64,000 nt of DNA from contig DASREA010000011.1 of NCBI GenBank assembly GCA_035652315.1, forward strand, positions 43,361 to 107,360. Reading direction: 5' to 3'. Shown in pieces: positions 36,215 to 45,392 of the stretch. The stretch's first letter is position 1. Each line of letters opens with the position of its first letter. The notes beneath the pieces were generated by a model. It was not told where the DNA came from. It saw only the letters and a program-made list of their open reading frames with translations, and did not search any database. Made by a program: the position numbers and the translations under genes. This stretch comes from CANKHA01 sp035652315. GTDB taxonomy: Bacteria; Pseudomonadota; Alphaproteobacteria; Rhizobiales; Xanthobacteraceae.

Positions 36215-37240
36215 ATGTCGCGAGCGCTGGCGCTGACCCTGGGCGAGCCCGCCGGCATCGGCCCCGATCTCACGCTCGCGATTTGGCGGCAGCGTCAACA
36301 ACTCGCGCTACCGCCGTTTTATGTCATCGGCGACCCGGAATTTCTCGCGCGCCGCGCGCAGATGCTGAAGCTCGACGTGCCGCTTATCGCTGCCACGCCG
36401 GCTGAGGCCGCGGGCGCATTTGCATCCGCCCTCCCCGTCGTACCGATCGGCCTTCCTGTCAGCGCGCCGCCGGGCCGCCCTGACGCTTCAAGCGCGCCAG
36501 CTGCCATCGAAAGCATCAGGCGCGCGGCGGCCGACATCCTCGCCGGCATTGCGCCTGCCATGGTCACCAATCCGGTCGCCAAGAATGTCCTCTACAGCGC
36601 CGGCTTCGCCGATCCGGGACACACCGAATATCTCGCGCGTCTGGCGCAGGAAATGGCCGGCGTGAAGGCCCGCCCGGTGATGCTTCTGTGGTCGCCGGAA
36701 CTCGCCGTTGTCCCAGCAACAGTTCACATTCCGCTTCACGAGGTGCCCCATCGCCTGACCACCGATCTATTGGTGGAAACCGGACGAATTGTCGCCCGCG
36801 ACCTAGTCGGACGCTTCGGCATCGCGCGACCACGGCTGGCGGTTGCCGGCCTCAATCCGCATGCCGGCGAGCACGGCAGCATCGGCAACGAGGACGAGAC
36901 GGTGATTGCGCCGGCGATCGAGCGCCTTCGCGCCGAAGGGATCGATGTGCGCGGGCCGCTTTCGGCGGACACCATGTTTCATGGCCCGGCGCGCGCGACT
37001 TACGACGTCGCCGTATGCATGTATCACGATCAGGCACTCATACCGATCAAGATGCTGGCCTTCGATAGCGCCGTGAACGTGACGCTTGGGCTTCCATTCG
37101 TGCGCACCTCGCCCGATCACGGCACCGCCCTCGATCTCGCCGGTACCGGCCGCGCCAATCCGGCGAGTCTCGTCGCCGCCTTGCGTCTTGCCGCGCGCCT
37201 ATCTGCGAAACGGACGGCGCGGCGCGGCGGCGGCCAATGA
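36215..37240 (+). CDS. pdxA: 4-hydroxythreonine-4-phosphate dehydrogenase
   Basis: An NAD-dependent enzyme of the DXP-dependent pyridoxal phosphate pathway. The 341-residue product has LTLGEPAGIGPDL at the start, MVTNPVAKNVLYSAGFADPGHTEYLA (metal His included), GLNPHAGEHGSIGNEDE and MYHDQALIPIKMLAFDSAVNVTLGLPFVRTSPDHGTALD, all PdxA hallmarks. It is coupled to rsmA by an ATGA overlap. The pdxA-rsmA pair is widely conserved. Confidence 0.97.
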   Translation: MSRALALTLGEPAGIGPDLTLAIWRQRQQLALPPFYVIGDPEFLARRAQMLKLDVPLIAATPAEAAGAFASALPVVPIGLPVSAPPGRPDASSAPAAIESIRRAAADILAGIAPAMVTNPVAKNVLYSAGFADPGHTEYLARLAQEMAGVKARPVMLLWSPELAVVPATVHIPLHEVPHRLTTDLLVETGRIVARDLVGRFGIARPRLAVAGLNPHAGEHGSIGNEDETVIAPAIERLRAEGIDVRGPLSADTMFHGPARATYDVAVCMYHDQALIPIKMLAFDSAVNVTLGLPFVRTSPDHGTALDLAGTGRANPASLVAALRLAARLSAKRTARRGGGQ

Positions 37241-38085
37241 CGGCGATCGACGATCTTCCGCCGCTGCGCGAGGTCATCCGGCGTCACCAGCTCGCGGCCA
37301 AAAAATCGCTGGGCCAGAATTTCCTCCTCGACCTCAATCTCACCGCCCGCATCGCGCGGGCAGCGGCGCCGCTCGAAGGCACGACCGTTATTGAAATCGG
37401 CCCCGGTCCGGGGGGACTGACGCGCGCATTGCTCGCGCTCGGTGCCGGACGGGTCATTGCGGTCGAACGGGACGAGCGCGCCCTGGGGGCCTTGGAGGAA
37501 ATCGGCGACCGCTATCCGGGTCGCCTGGAAATCGTCGCAGGGGACGCGCTTCTTTTCGATGCGCCGGCGCACCTGCGCAGCGAGCGTGCCCGCGTCGTGG
37601 CCAATCTGCCTTACAATATTGCCACGCCCTTGCTGATAAATTGGCTGACCGCCGAGCCGTGGCCACCGTGGTACGACAGCCTTGTCCTGATGTTCCAGCG
37701 CGAGGTGGCCGAACGCATCGTGGCGCCGCCCGGATCGAAAACCTATGGCCGGCTTTCGGTGCTGGCATCGTGGCGCACCGAAGCGCGCATCCTTTTCGAT
37801 GTGGCACCTTCGGCTTTCGTGCCGCCGCCGAAAGTCACGTCTTCCGTGGTTCGCCTTGTGCCGCGTGCGACGCCGCTGCCCTGCAATCGCCGCGCTCTGG
37901 AGCGCGTTACCGAGGCGGCGTTCGGGCAACGGCGGAAAATGCTGCGTCAGAGCCTGAAATCGCTCGGCACGGATCCTCTGCCGCTTCTGGCGGGAGCGGC
38001 TATCGAGCCGACAGCGCGAGCGGAGGAGATCCCCGTGGAGCGCTTTGTCGCGTTGGCCCAGGCCCTACAAGCGCGTACCCTCTGA
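37237..38085 (+). CDS. rsmA: 16S rRNA dimethyladenosine transferase
   Basis: It dimethylates two adjacent adenines near the 3' end of 16S rRNA (KsgA). The 282-residue product shows KSLGQNFLLD (23-32), the SAM loop EIGPGPGGLT (53-62), acidic VERDERA and the catalytic NLPY (123-126). The length is normal. The stop overlaps the left arm of an 8-base inverted repeat also covering the gmk stop. Confidence 0.97.
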   Translation: MTAIDDLPPLREVIRRHQLAAKKSLGQNFLLDLNLTARIARAAAPLEGTTVIEIGPGPGGLTRALLALGAGRVIAVERDERALGALEEIGDRYPGRLEIVAGDALLFDAPAHLRSERARVVANLPYNIATPLLINWLTAEPWPPWYDSLVLMFQREVAERIVAPPGSKTYGRLSVLASWRTEARILFDVAPSAFVPPPKVTSSVVRLVPRATPLPCNRRALERVTEAAFGQRRKMLRQSLKSLGTDPLPLLAGAAIEPTARAEEIPVERFVALAQALQARTL

Positions 38086-38100
38086 TCGGCAAGATCAGAG
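38080..38100. terminator. Palindrome covering both stop codons of convergent rsmA and gmk
   Basis: CTCTGATC-5-GATCAGAG (38080-38087 and 38093-38100) forms a perfect 8-base-pair stem. The rsmA TGA (38083-38085) and the gmk TGA (38095-38097 on the minus strand) lie within the two arms. No T-run follows on either strand, so termination efficiency is doubtful. Confidence 0.4.
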
Positions 38101-38748
38101 CTTGGCTTGCAGTGAGCGCACGAAGCTCGAAAGCCCCGGCTGCCGCTCCCGCTTCAGCCGCTCGGCGGCGAGGATCGCGCGCAGTTGCTCGAAAGCCCTG
38201 TCGAGGTCACTGTTGATCAGCACATAATCGTATTCGGCCCAGTGGCTCATTTCGCCCGCGGCCTTGGCCATGCGCGAACGGATGACCGCATCATCGTCCT
38301 GTGCGCGGGTGGTCAGGCGCCGCTCCAGCTCCGGCACGGAGGGGGGCAGAACGAACACGCTGACCAGATCGTGGCGGGCCTTTTCGCGCAACTGCTGCGT
38401 GCCCTGCCAATCGATGTCGAAGAGCACGTCATGGCCCCGCGCCAGTGCCGCCTCGACCGGCGCCTTCGGGGTTCCGTAGCGATGACCAAAGACTTCCGCC
38501 GCTTCGAGAAGCTCATTATTGCGCATCATCTCTTCGAAACGTTGTCGGTCGATAAAGTGATAATGACGGCCGTCGACCTCGCCCGGGCGCTGAGGCCGCG
38601 TCGTCACCGACACCGAGAGCTCGACCGTCGGGTCGACTTCAAGCAGCATGCGGGAAAGCGTCGTCTTGCCGGCGCCGGACGGCGATGACAGCACCAGCAT
38701 CATCCCTCGCCGGCCCGCCGTATCTCCCTCGCCCCGCTCGCCGTTCAC
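38095..38748 (-). CDS. gmk: Guanylate kinase
   Basis: It phosphorylates GMP to GDP. The 217-residue product has the P-loop SSPSGAGKTT (21-30), VSVTTRPQRPGEVDGRHYHFID (GMP binding) and DIDWQGTQQLREK. The start at 38748 is 10 bases after the yicC stop. Together with yicC and mltG it forms a standard alphaproteobacterial cluster. Confidence 0.97.
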   Translation of the reverse strand: MNGERGEGDTAGRRGMMLVLSSPSGAGKTTLSRMLLEVDPTVELSVSVTTRPQRPGEVDGRHYHFIDRQRFEEMMRNNELLEAAEVFGHRYGTPKAPVEAALARGHDVLFDIDWQGTQQLREKARHDLVSVFVLPPSVPELERRLTTRAQDDDAVIRSRMAKAAGEMSHWAEYDYVLINSDLDRAFEQLRAILAAERLKRERQPGLSSFVRSLQAKL

Positions 38749-38758
38749 CGCGCCGCCC

Positions 38759-39646
38759 TCATTCCAAATTCTGCACCTGTTCGCGGAACTGCTCCACGAC
38801 CGTCTTCAGCGCCAAACCGATATTGGTCAGTTCGACGTCGTTGGCTTTCGCGCACAAGGTATTCGATTCGCGATGCAGCTCCTGGGAAAGGAAATCAAGC
38901 CGGCGCCCGACGGCTCCTCCTTGCGACAGCATTGCCCGCGCTTGCGCCACGTGCGCCGAAAGCCGGTCAAGCTCTTCGCGAATGTCGGCCTTGGCAGCGA
39001 TCAGCACCGCCTCCTGATGCAGCCGATCGGAATCAAAGCGGCCGGAGGTTTCGATCAGGGCGGCGACCTGCTCGGCAAGGCGCGCCTTGATCGCCTGCGG
39101 CCGTCGTCCCGGCGCAGCTTCAGCCCGTGCGACAAGCGCAGCGATTTCGTCAAGACGCCTCTTGAGCACGCCGTCGAGTATCTTGCCCTCCGAGCGGCGC
39201 ATATCGGTGAGGGAGGCAAGCACGGTGCTGAAGCCGTCGATCACCGCGGCTTCGGCAGCACGGCGCTCTTCCTCGCTTTCCGTCTGTTCGACGATCTCGA
39301 TCACGCCTTTCAGCGCCAAAATGCCGTCGAGGCTCGGCGGCGCAGCTTTGGTGCGGCCCGATAATTTATCCAGCGTCTCGAGCACGGCTTGCAGGACCGC
39401 GTCGTTTACCCGCGCCACCGGCGGCACGCCTTCGCGAGTCACCGTCAGGTTGCCATGGATGGTGCCGCGGGCGAGCTTTTCCACGGCCAGCATACGCACT
39501 GGCGCCTCGACGACGTCCCAGCCGGGAGGAAGCCGCAGGCGCAACTCGAGGCCCTTGGCGTTGACCGACTTGAGCTCCCAGGACCAGTGATAGTTTCCAC
39601 TGACGCCGTGGCCACGCGCAAAGCCGGTCATGCTCGAAAGCGCCAT
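38759..39646 (-). CDS. YicC family endoribonuclease-type protein
   Basis: The 295-residue product begins SSMTGFARGHG, the YicC family start, and ends ELHRESNTLCAKANDVELTNIGLALKTVVEQFREQVQNLE-type (key segments SNTLCAKA and EQFREQVQN), equally diagnostic. E. coli YicC is reported as an endoribonuclease that affects small RNA stability. The start at 39646 is preferred over the longer frame. It is placed directly upstream of gmk, as in many proteobacteria. Confidence 0.92.
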   Translation of the reverse strand: MALSSMTGFARGHGVSGNYHWSWELKSVNAKGLELRLRLPPGWDVVEAPVRMLAVEKLARGTIHGNLTVTREGVPPVARVNDAVLQAVLETLDKLSGRTKAAPPSLDGILALKGVIEIVEQTESEEERRAAEAAVIDGFSTVLASLTDMRRSEGKILDGVLKRRLDEIAALVARAEAAPGRRPQAIKARLAEQVAALIETSGRFDSDRLHQEAVLIAAKADIREELDRLSAHVAQARAMLSQGGAVGRRLDFLSQELHRESNTLCAKANDVELTNIGLALKTVVEQFREQVQNLE

Positions 39647-39746
39647 GCCAATCTCGTCGGGAAAGCCGGTTGAAAGCGGCAAACCATAACGGCGGCCGGC
39701 TCGGCTCACAAGGCGCCGGCGATCATCGGCTCTCGAAAATAACCCG

Positions 39747-41678
39747 TTAGTGAGGCTGTGCGTCGCCGGGCGCAGCCTGATCCGATGTCGGCGCCGCGTC
39801 GACGGCTACCGGGCTTGCCGGCAGCTTCTGCTGTTGCTCGAGCGCGCGCAGCCGCGCCACGTTCTTTTGCTGCTGCTCATAGGTTTCGGAGAAAATGTGA
39901 CCGCCGGTGCCGTCGGCAACGAAATAGAGCTCCTTCGTCCGCGCCGGCTTGGCGGCCGCTTCAAGCGACGCGCGACCGGGATTGGCGATCGGTGCCGGCG
40001 GCAGGCCGTCGATGACGTAAGTGTTGTAGGCCGTCGGCTGCTCGATCTCGCTGCGCTTGATCTGATGGCCCAGCGTTCCTTTGCCGCCGACGAGCCCATA
40101 AATGATCGTCGGATCCGACTGCAGGCGCATCTTGTGCTTAAGGCGGTTGATAAAGACCGATGCAACCCGGCTGCGCTCTTCCGGTTTCGCGGTTTCTTTT
40201 TCGACCAGCGAAGCGAGAATGACGAGCTCTTCAGGGGATTTCAGCGGCAGGTCGGGATTGCGGTGGGCCCAGACGTCATTCACCAGGCGCTGTTCGGCCT
40301 GTTGCATCAGCTTGATCACGCGCTCGCGCGGGAACCCGCGCGGAAAGTGGTAGGTGTCAGGCAACAGCGTGCCTTCCGGCGGAATCTCCTTGATGTTCCC
40401 ACTGAGCGCGTCGTTCTCCAATAGCCGCGCCACGATCTGTTCGGACGTCAAACCTTCCGGAATAGTGACCGGATGCTGCACGACGCGCGCTTCCAGCAAC
40501 GTCTCCACGACCTGATGCAGGCTCACGTGTCTGGCGAACTGATATTCTCCTGCCTTCAAATCGCCGCGCGCCTTGAGCGCGAAGACGCCGGCCATGAACA
40601 GCAGCGGCTGATCAATAACGCCTTCGCGCTGCAACGTATCGGCGATCTCGCGCATACCGCCGCGCGGGACGTTGACGATCTTCTCGGTCGCCAACGGGCC
40701 GGGAGCCTCGAAGTGCTGTTTACCGACGATCAAGGCGCCGCCGATGCCGAGCGCGAGCAAGACAAAAAAGGTGAGAAAGGCATTGCCAAAGATGACGAGC
40801 GGGTGACGCACCCGCTTCGAGCGGCGCGTGGGAATCGAAACGTGCTCGGGCTCCAAAGCAGCACGGGGGCTGCGGGGAGTTATCCTGTTCTGCTCCATGA
40901 CCGTTACGCCATACCCGTCCAGTGGCCGTCCCATCAACAAGGGCGGATAGGGATCGCCCGCGGCCGGAAACGCAATCTCTTTTTCACCGGGCAGGATGCC
41001 CGTCAACGCCGCAGGCGGCGCCGGAAGCGCCGCCCGGTCGGCTGTGTCCCCGCGGCTATATAACCCCGTCGGGAAACCAGGCGACAATCCCGCCGGCTGC
41101 ACCGGCTGAACCTGTCCGTGACCCGCCGAAACCGGCCGCGCCGGCGGCGGCGATTGTGGCGATGCTCGAACTGGCGGCATGTCATGGGACAAATGCGGCG
41201 CCTTGGAGACCGGTGCCGGCCGCGACGGCAATGGGTTTTGCAAGACGGGCGGGGACTGCTTGGGAATGCCTGGTGACTTCACTGTGGCGGGTTGGGCTAG
41301 GGCCGCGCCGACGGCGGACCGGATGTCCCGCGCCTGAATGGCGGACGCCGGGGGCTGCGAGGATGGGCGCGGCGCCCGGTAGAGCACGCCGGGGGCGCCT
41401 GCCGGCCGGACTTCTTTCTGCGGTTCGGCAGCAATAGGACCGCCCGCCACCGGCTCGGTGGACAGCCTTCCGCTCGGCGCACGGGGATCGCCGGGTAGCG
41501 CGACCCGCCCTTCCGCCAGCGGGCCGAAAGGAAGAGCTATGGGAGTCCGAGGGACCGGTCTCCCCGGAGGCAGGCCGCCAAATGCCGGGGGGGCGCTTCG
41601 CCCATTTCCACGATGCGGCGGGTTGAACGTGGCCAAGATCGTCCCATCCGCTGATGCAATAACCACCACACCCTGCAA
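39747..41678 (-). CDS. mltG: Endolytic murein transglycosylase MltG with possible proline-rich N-terminal extension
   Basis: MltG cleaves nascent glycan strands at the inner membrane. The enzyme proper is encoded by 39747-40898 (383 residues from MEQNRITPRSPRAAL): one membrane helix (about 33-58 of that part), a LysM-like part, and the YceG catalytic region VILASLVEKETAKPEERSRVASVF with the catalytic Glu, then LQSDPTIIYGL. The same frame stays open upstream for 260 further codons to a TTG at 41678. These encode a Pro/Ala/Gly-rich, presumably disordered cytosolic segment. The longer form leaves a normal 85-base gap to fabF, whereas the short one would leave 865 bases, and no clear ribosome site precedes 40898. 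The true start is therefore uncertain. Confidence 0.75.
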   Translation of the reverse strand: MQGVVVIASADGTILATFNPPHRGNGRSAPPAFGGLPPGRPVPRTPIALPFGPLAEGRVALPGDPRAPSGRLSTEPVAGGPIAAEPQKEVRPAGAPGVLYRAPRPSSQPPASAIQARDIRSAVGAALAQPATVKSPGIPKQSPPVLQNPLPSRPAPVSKAPHLSHDMPPVRASPQSPPPARPVSAGHGQVQPVQPAGLSPGFPTGLYSRGDTADRAALPAPPAALTGILPGEKEIAFPAAGDPYPPLLMGRPLDGYGVTVMEQNRITPRSPRAALEPEHVSIPTRRSKRVRHPLVIFGNAFLTFFVLLALGIGGALIVGKQHFEAPGPLATEKIVNVPRGGMREIADTLQREGVIDQPLLFMAGVFALKARGDLKAGEYQFARHVSLHQVVETLLEARVVQHPVTIPEGLTSEQIVARLLENDALSGNIKEIPPEGTLLPDTYHFPRGFPRERVIKLMQQAEQRLVNDVWAHRNPDLPLKSPEELVILASLVEKETAKPEERSRVASVFINRLKHKMRLQSDPTIIYGLVGGKGTLGHQIKRSEIEQPTAYNTYVIDGLPPAPIANPGRASLEAAAKPARTKELYFVADGTGGHIFSETYEQQQKNVARLRALEQQQKLPASPVAVDAAPTSDQAAPGDAQPH

Positions 41679-41763
41679 GCAGGTGAAGCAGAATCATCAA
41701 CGGTAAGATGGGAGGGTAGGCTCAGTCGGCGGCAAGCGTAAGTAGAAATGCGGATTTGGCCGC

Positions 41764-43029
41764 CTAATCCACAGCGCGCCGGAAGATCAGCGACGCATTG
41801 GTGCCGCCGAAGCCGAAGGAATTCGACAGAACCACGTTGATTTCCCGCGGTCGCGCCTTATGCGGTACGAGATCGATCGGCGTGTCCACCGAGGGATTGT
41901 CGAGATTGATGGTGGGCGGGGCCACCTGGTCGCGAATAGCCAGAATCGAAAAAATCGCTTCCACTGCGCCGGCCGCGCCGAGCAGATGGCCAACGCAGGA
42001 TTTGGTCGAGGACATGGAAATCCGGCCGGCGGCGTTGCCGACAAGCCGCTGCACTGCGCCTAGCTCGATCTCGTCACCGAGCGGCGTCGAGGTGCCATGC
42101 GCATTGATATAATCCACTTCGCCGGGCGAAATGCCGGCGCGCCGGAGCGCCGCTTGCATGCTGCGCAACGCCCCGTCGCCTTCTGGCGAAGGGGCAGTGA
42201 TGTGATAGGCGTCGCCCGACATGCCGTAGCCGATCAGTTCGGCGTAGATTTTCGCGCCGCGGCGCTTGGCATGCTCGAATTCTTCAAGCACGACGACACC
42301 GGCGCCCTCACCCATGACAAAACCGTCGCGGTCCTTGTCATAGGGGCGCGACGCCCGCTCAGGTGTATCGTTGAACCCCGTGGAGAGCGCGCGGGCAGAC
42401 GAAAATCCCGCAACCGATAGACGGTTCACCGGCGACTCCGTGCCGCCGGCCAGCATTACGTCGGCGTCGCCGAGACCGATCAGGCGGCCGGCGTCGCCGA
42501 TTGCGTGCGCGCCCGTGGAACAGGCGGTGACGACGGCGTGGTTCGGGCCCTTCAATCCGAATTCGATCGATACGTAGCCGGAAGCGAGGTTGATCAACCG
42601 GCCGGGAATAAAAAACGGGGAGACACGGCGGGGGCCTTTATCCTTCAGCAGGATTGCGGTCTCGGCGATGCCTTCGATGCCGCCGATGCCTGAGCCGATG
42701 AGCGTTCCGGTCGCGATCTGGTCTTCGTAACTTGTGGGGTGCCAATTGGCGTCATCGATCGCCTGCCGTGCAGCGGCCATGGCGAACAAAATGAAGTCAT
42801 CGACTTTGCGCTGCTCCTTCGGCTCCATCCATTGATCCGGATTGAAGGTGCCTTGCGAGCCGTCGCCGCGCGGAACGATGCCGGCGATCTTGCACGGGAG
42901 GTCGGAGACGTCGAATTTTTCGATCTTCTTGATGCCGCTCTGGCCGCTGACAATGCGCTGCCACGTCGCCTCGACGCCGCAAGCCAGAGGCGAGACCATG
43001 CCCAATCCGGTGACGACAACACGTCTCAT
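41764..43029 (-). CDS. fabF: Beta-ketoacyl-ACP synthase II
   Basis: A condensing enzyme of fatty acid elongation. The 421-residue product has the catalytic Cys170 in VTACSTGAHAIGDA, the two His in NAHGTSTPLGDEIE and KSCVGHLLGAAG, and ends FGFGGTNASLIFRR. Start MRRVVVTGLGMVSPL is typical. It belongs to the fabD-fabG-acpP-fabF block. Confidence 0.97.
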   Translation of the reverse strand: MRRVVVTGLGMVSPLACGVEATWQRIVSGQSGIKKIEKFDVSDLPCKIAGIVPRGDGSQGTFNPDQWMEPKEQRKVDDFILFAMAAARQAIDDANWHPTSYEDQIATGTLIGSGIGGIEGIAETAILLKDKGPRRVSPFFIPGRLINLASGYVSIEFGLKGPNHAVVTACSTGAHAIGDAGRLIGLGDADVMLAGGTESPVNRLSVAGFSSARALSTGFNDTPERASRPYDKDRDGFVMGEGAGVVVLEEFEHAKRRGAKIYAELIGYGMSGDAYHITAPSPEGDGALRSMQAALRRAGISPGEVDYINAHGTSTPLGDEIELGAVQRLVGNAAGRISMSSTKSCVGHLLGAAGAVEAIFSILAIRDQVAPPTINLDNPSVDTPIDLVPHKARPREINVVLSNSFGFGGTNASLIFRRAVD

Positions 43030-43126
43030 GCTGAAGATTCCCGGCTGGCGCTAACGCCCCGCCGCTCCGATGCACAAGCATCGGGTCGTCGCCTGGTTCC
43101 ACACGATCCTGTCGTCCCGGCCGGGG

Positions 43127-43366
43127 TCAGTTTTTGGCGTTCTTTTCGAGAAATTTGACGGCGTCGCCGACGGTCAGAATCGTCTCGGCGGCATCATCCG
43201 GAATCTCGCAACCGAACTCCTCTTCAAAAGCCATCACCAGCTCGACGGTGTCCAAGCTGTCAGCGCCAAGATCGTCGATAAAACTGGCATTTTCGGTGAC
43301 CTTTTCGGGCTCGACGCCCAAATGCTCCACGACGATTTTTTTAACCCGCTCGCCAATATCACTCAT
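43127..43366 (-). CDS. acpP: Acyl carrier protein
   Basis: A 79-residue acidic four-helix carrier. The phosphopantetheine attachment site is Ser37 in LGADSLDTVELVMAFEEEF. It supplies acyl chains to the flanking fab enzymes. It stands between fabG and fabF as in most proteobacteria. Confidence 0.98.
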   Translation of the reverse strand: MSDIGERVKKIVVEHLGVEPEKVTENASFIDDLGADSLDTVELVMAFEEEFGCEIPDDAAETILTVGDAVKFLEKNAKN

Positions 43367-43598
43367 CGTTCAAACCTCATGCCTCTCGGATGGTGCTCGT
43401 TCGGCAAAGCGATCCGAGCCGCGGTGTATGGCCTCGCCGTGGTGACGTTGGGGGTAACAGACCGGCTCCCGGGCGGATTGCAAATGCCGCCCTCCGGTTG
43501 CCCCCGGCCGGGCCGAGGGTTCGGTTACCATACTTCCAAAGCCTTGGCCAGCACGCCCCGACCTTCGCTTCCTCGCCTCTTCTTCGCTTGTGCAAAGC

Positions 43599-44336
43599 TC
43601 ATATCATAGCCATGCCGCCGTTCACGTGCAGCGTCTGGCCGGTCACATAAGCGGCCTCGTCCGAGGCCAGATAAACCACGGCCGATGCGACCTCGTCGCC
43701 GGTGCCGAGGCGCCCCGCTGGGACGCGGCCGAGGATCGCTTCGCGCTGCTTCTCGTTGAGCTTGTCGGTCATCGGCGAAGCGACAAAGCCGGGGGCCACG
43801 CAATTGGCGGTGATGTTGCGCCGCGCATATTCGGCGGCGATCGACTTCATCATGCCAATGAGACCGGCCTTGCTCGCCGTGTAATTCACCTGGCCCGGAT
43901 TGCCGGTGACGCCGACGACGGAAGTGATGCCGATGATGCGGCCGAAACGGCGCCGCATCATCCCGCGTACCGCCGCCCGCGACAGGCGAAAGGCCGCGGT
44001 CAGATTCACATTGATCACCTGCTCCCAATCTTCGTCGCGGAGCTGCACGAACAAATTGTCGCGGGTGATGCCGGCATTGGCGACGAGGACGTCGAGTTTG
44101 CCCATCAGCTTCTCGGCGTCGGGCACGAGCTGCTCGACGGCATCCTTGTCACCAAGATCGCAAGGCAGCACATGGACGCGCTCCTTGAGCTCGGCGGCCA
44201 GCGCGTCAAGAATTTCGCGCCGTGTCCCAGACAGCGCCACGGTCGCTCCCTGTCTATGCAGCGCGCGGGCGATGCTCGCGCCGATGCCGCCGGTGGCGCC
44301 GGTCACCAGGGCCGTCTTGCCGCCAAGTTCGAACAT
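43599..44336 (-). CDS. fabG: 3-oxoacyl-ACP reductase
   Basis: An NADPH-dependent SDR, 245 residues. Nucleotide loop TGATGGIG, the NAG motif (VLVANAGITRDN), catalytic Ser in ITSVVG and Tyr-Lys in VNYTASKAG, C-terminal GQTLHVNGGMAMI. The ATG at 44336 follows GGAG. It is preceded by fabD (29 bases apart) and followed by acpP after 232 bases. Confidence 0.96.
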   Translation of the reverse strand: MFELGGKTALVTGATGGIGASIARALHRQGATVALSGTRREILDALAAELKERVHVLPCDLGDKDAVEQLVPDAEKLMGKLDVLVANAGITRDNLFVQLRDEDWEQVINVNLTAAFRLSRAAVRGMMRRRFGRIIGITSVVGVTGNPGQVNYTASKAGLIGMMKSIAAEYARRNITANCVAPGFVASPMTDKLNEKQREAILGRVPAGRLGTGDEVASAVVYLASDEAAYVTGQTLHVNGGMAMI

Positions 44337-44365
44337 GCCACTCTCCTTCGCCCCGTCTGCCACGC

Positions 44366-45310
44366 TTAAGTGCGGGCGTCGACGAATGCTTTGACGTCTT
44401 CCGGCGTGCCGACGGAAATTCCATTCGCGCCTTCGGCGATGCGCTTGATCAATCCGCCGAGCACTTTGCCGGCGCCGAGTTCGTAAAACGTCTCGACCCC
44501 GGCCTGGGCCATGAACATAACCGACTCGCGCCAGCGCACGGTGCCGGTTACCTGCTCGACCAGACGACGCACGATTTCCGCGGGATCGGCAATGGGTTTG
44601 GCCAAAACATTGGCGACGACGGGAACAGCGGGGACGTTCACCGTCACTTTATCGAGTGCCTCGGCCATGACTTCGGCGGCCGGCTGCATGAGCGCACAAT
44701 GGAACGGGGCGGAAACCGGCAGCAGTATCGCCCGCTTCGCGCCTTTCGCCTTGGCCATTTCCATGGCGCGCTCCACGGCGGCCTTGTTGCCGGATACGAC
44801 GACCTGACCGCCGCCATTGTCGTTGGCGGCTTGGCAGATTTCGCCTTGCGCGGCATCCGCGGCCAAGGCGGCGACCTGCGCCAGATCGAGGCCGATGAGC
44901 GCCGCCATGGCGCCGGTGCCGACAGGCACCGCCTGCTGCATCGCGCGGCCGCGTGTGCGCAGAAGCCGCGCCGCATCGCTGAGCGAAAAAGCGCCGGCAG
45001 CGGCGAGCGCTGAATATTCCCCGAGCGAATGGCCGGCGACGAATCGCGCCTCTTTCTTCAGGTCGAGGTCAGCTTCGGCCTCCAGCACCCGGACAACGGC
45101 CAGCGACACCGCCATCAGCGCGGGTTGTGCATTTTCAGTAAGAGTCAGCTTGTCCGCGGGGCCTTCCCAGATCGTCGCGCTTAGTTTCTCGCCGAGTGCG
45201 TCATCGACCTCTTCGAAGACATGGCGGGCCGGCGTGAAATTGTCGGTCAACGCCTTGCCCATACCGACGCTCTGACTGCCCTGCCCTGGAAAAACGAAAG
45301 CGACCGACAT
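44366..45310 (-). CDS. fabD: Malonyl-CoA:ACP transacylase
   Basis: It loads malonyl groups on acyl carrier protein. The 314-residue product has FPGQGSQ (7-13), the nucleophile Ser95 in GHSLGEYSAL, and the His region SAPFHCALM. The ATG at 45310 (MSVAFVFPGQG) is used; the frame extends four codons further. Confidence 0.96.
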   Translation of the reverse strand: MSVAFVFPGQGSQSVGMGKALTDNFTPARHVFEEVDDALGEKLSATIWEGPADKLTLTENAQPALMAVSLAVVRVLEAEADLDLKKEARFVAGHSLGEYSALAAAGAFSLSDAARLLRTRGRAMQQAVPVGTGAMAALIGLDLAQVAALAADAAQGEICQAANDNGGGQVVVSGNKAAVERAMEMAKAKGAKRAILLPVSAPFHCALMQPAAEVMAEALDKVTVNVPAVPVVANVLAKPIADPAEIVRRLVEQVTGTVRWRESVMFMAQAGVETFYELGAGKVLGGLIKRIAEGANGISVGTPEDVKAFVDART

Positions 45311-45392
45311 TCCTGCACCCAAATGTGATGGGCGGCCCTAAGACGCGCTAAGCGCGCTGTCAAGCCGACGGCGCATGGCCCGGCGAGCCGCC

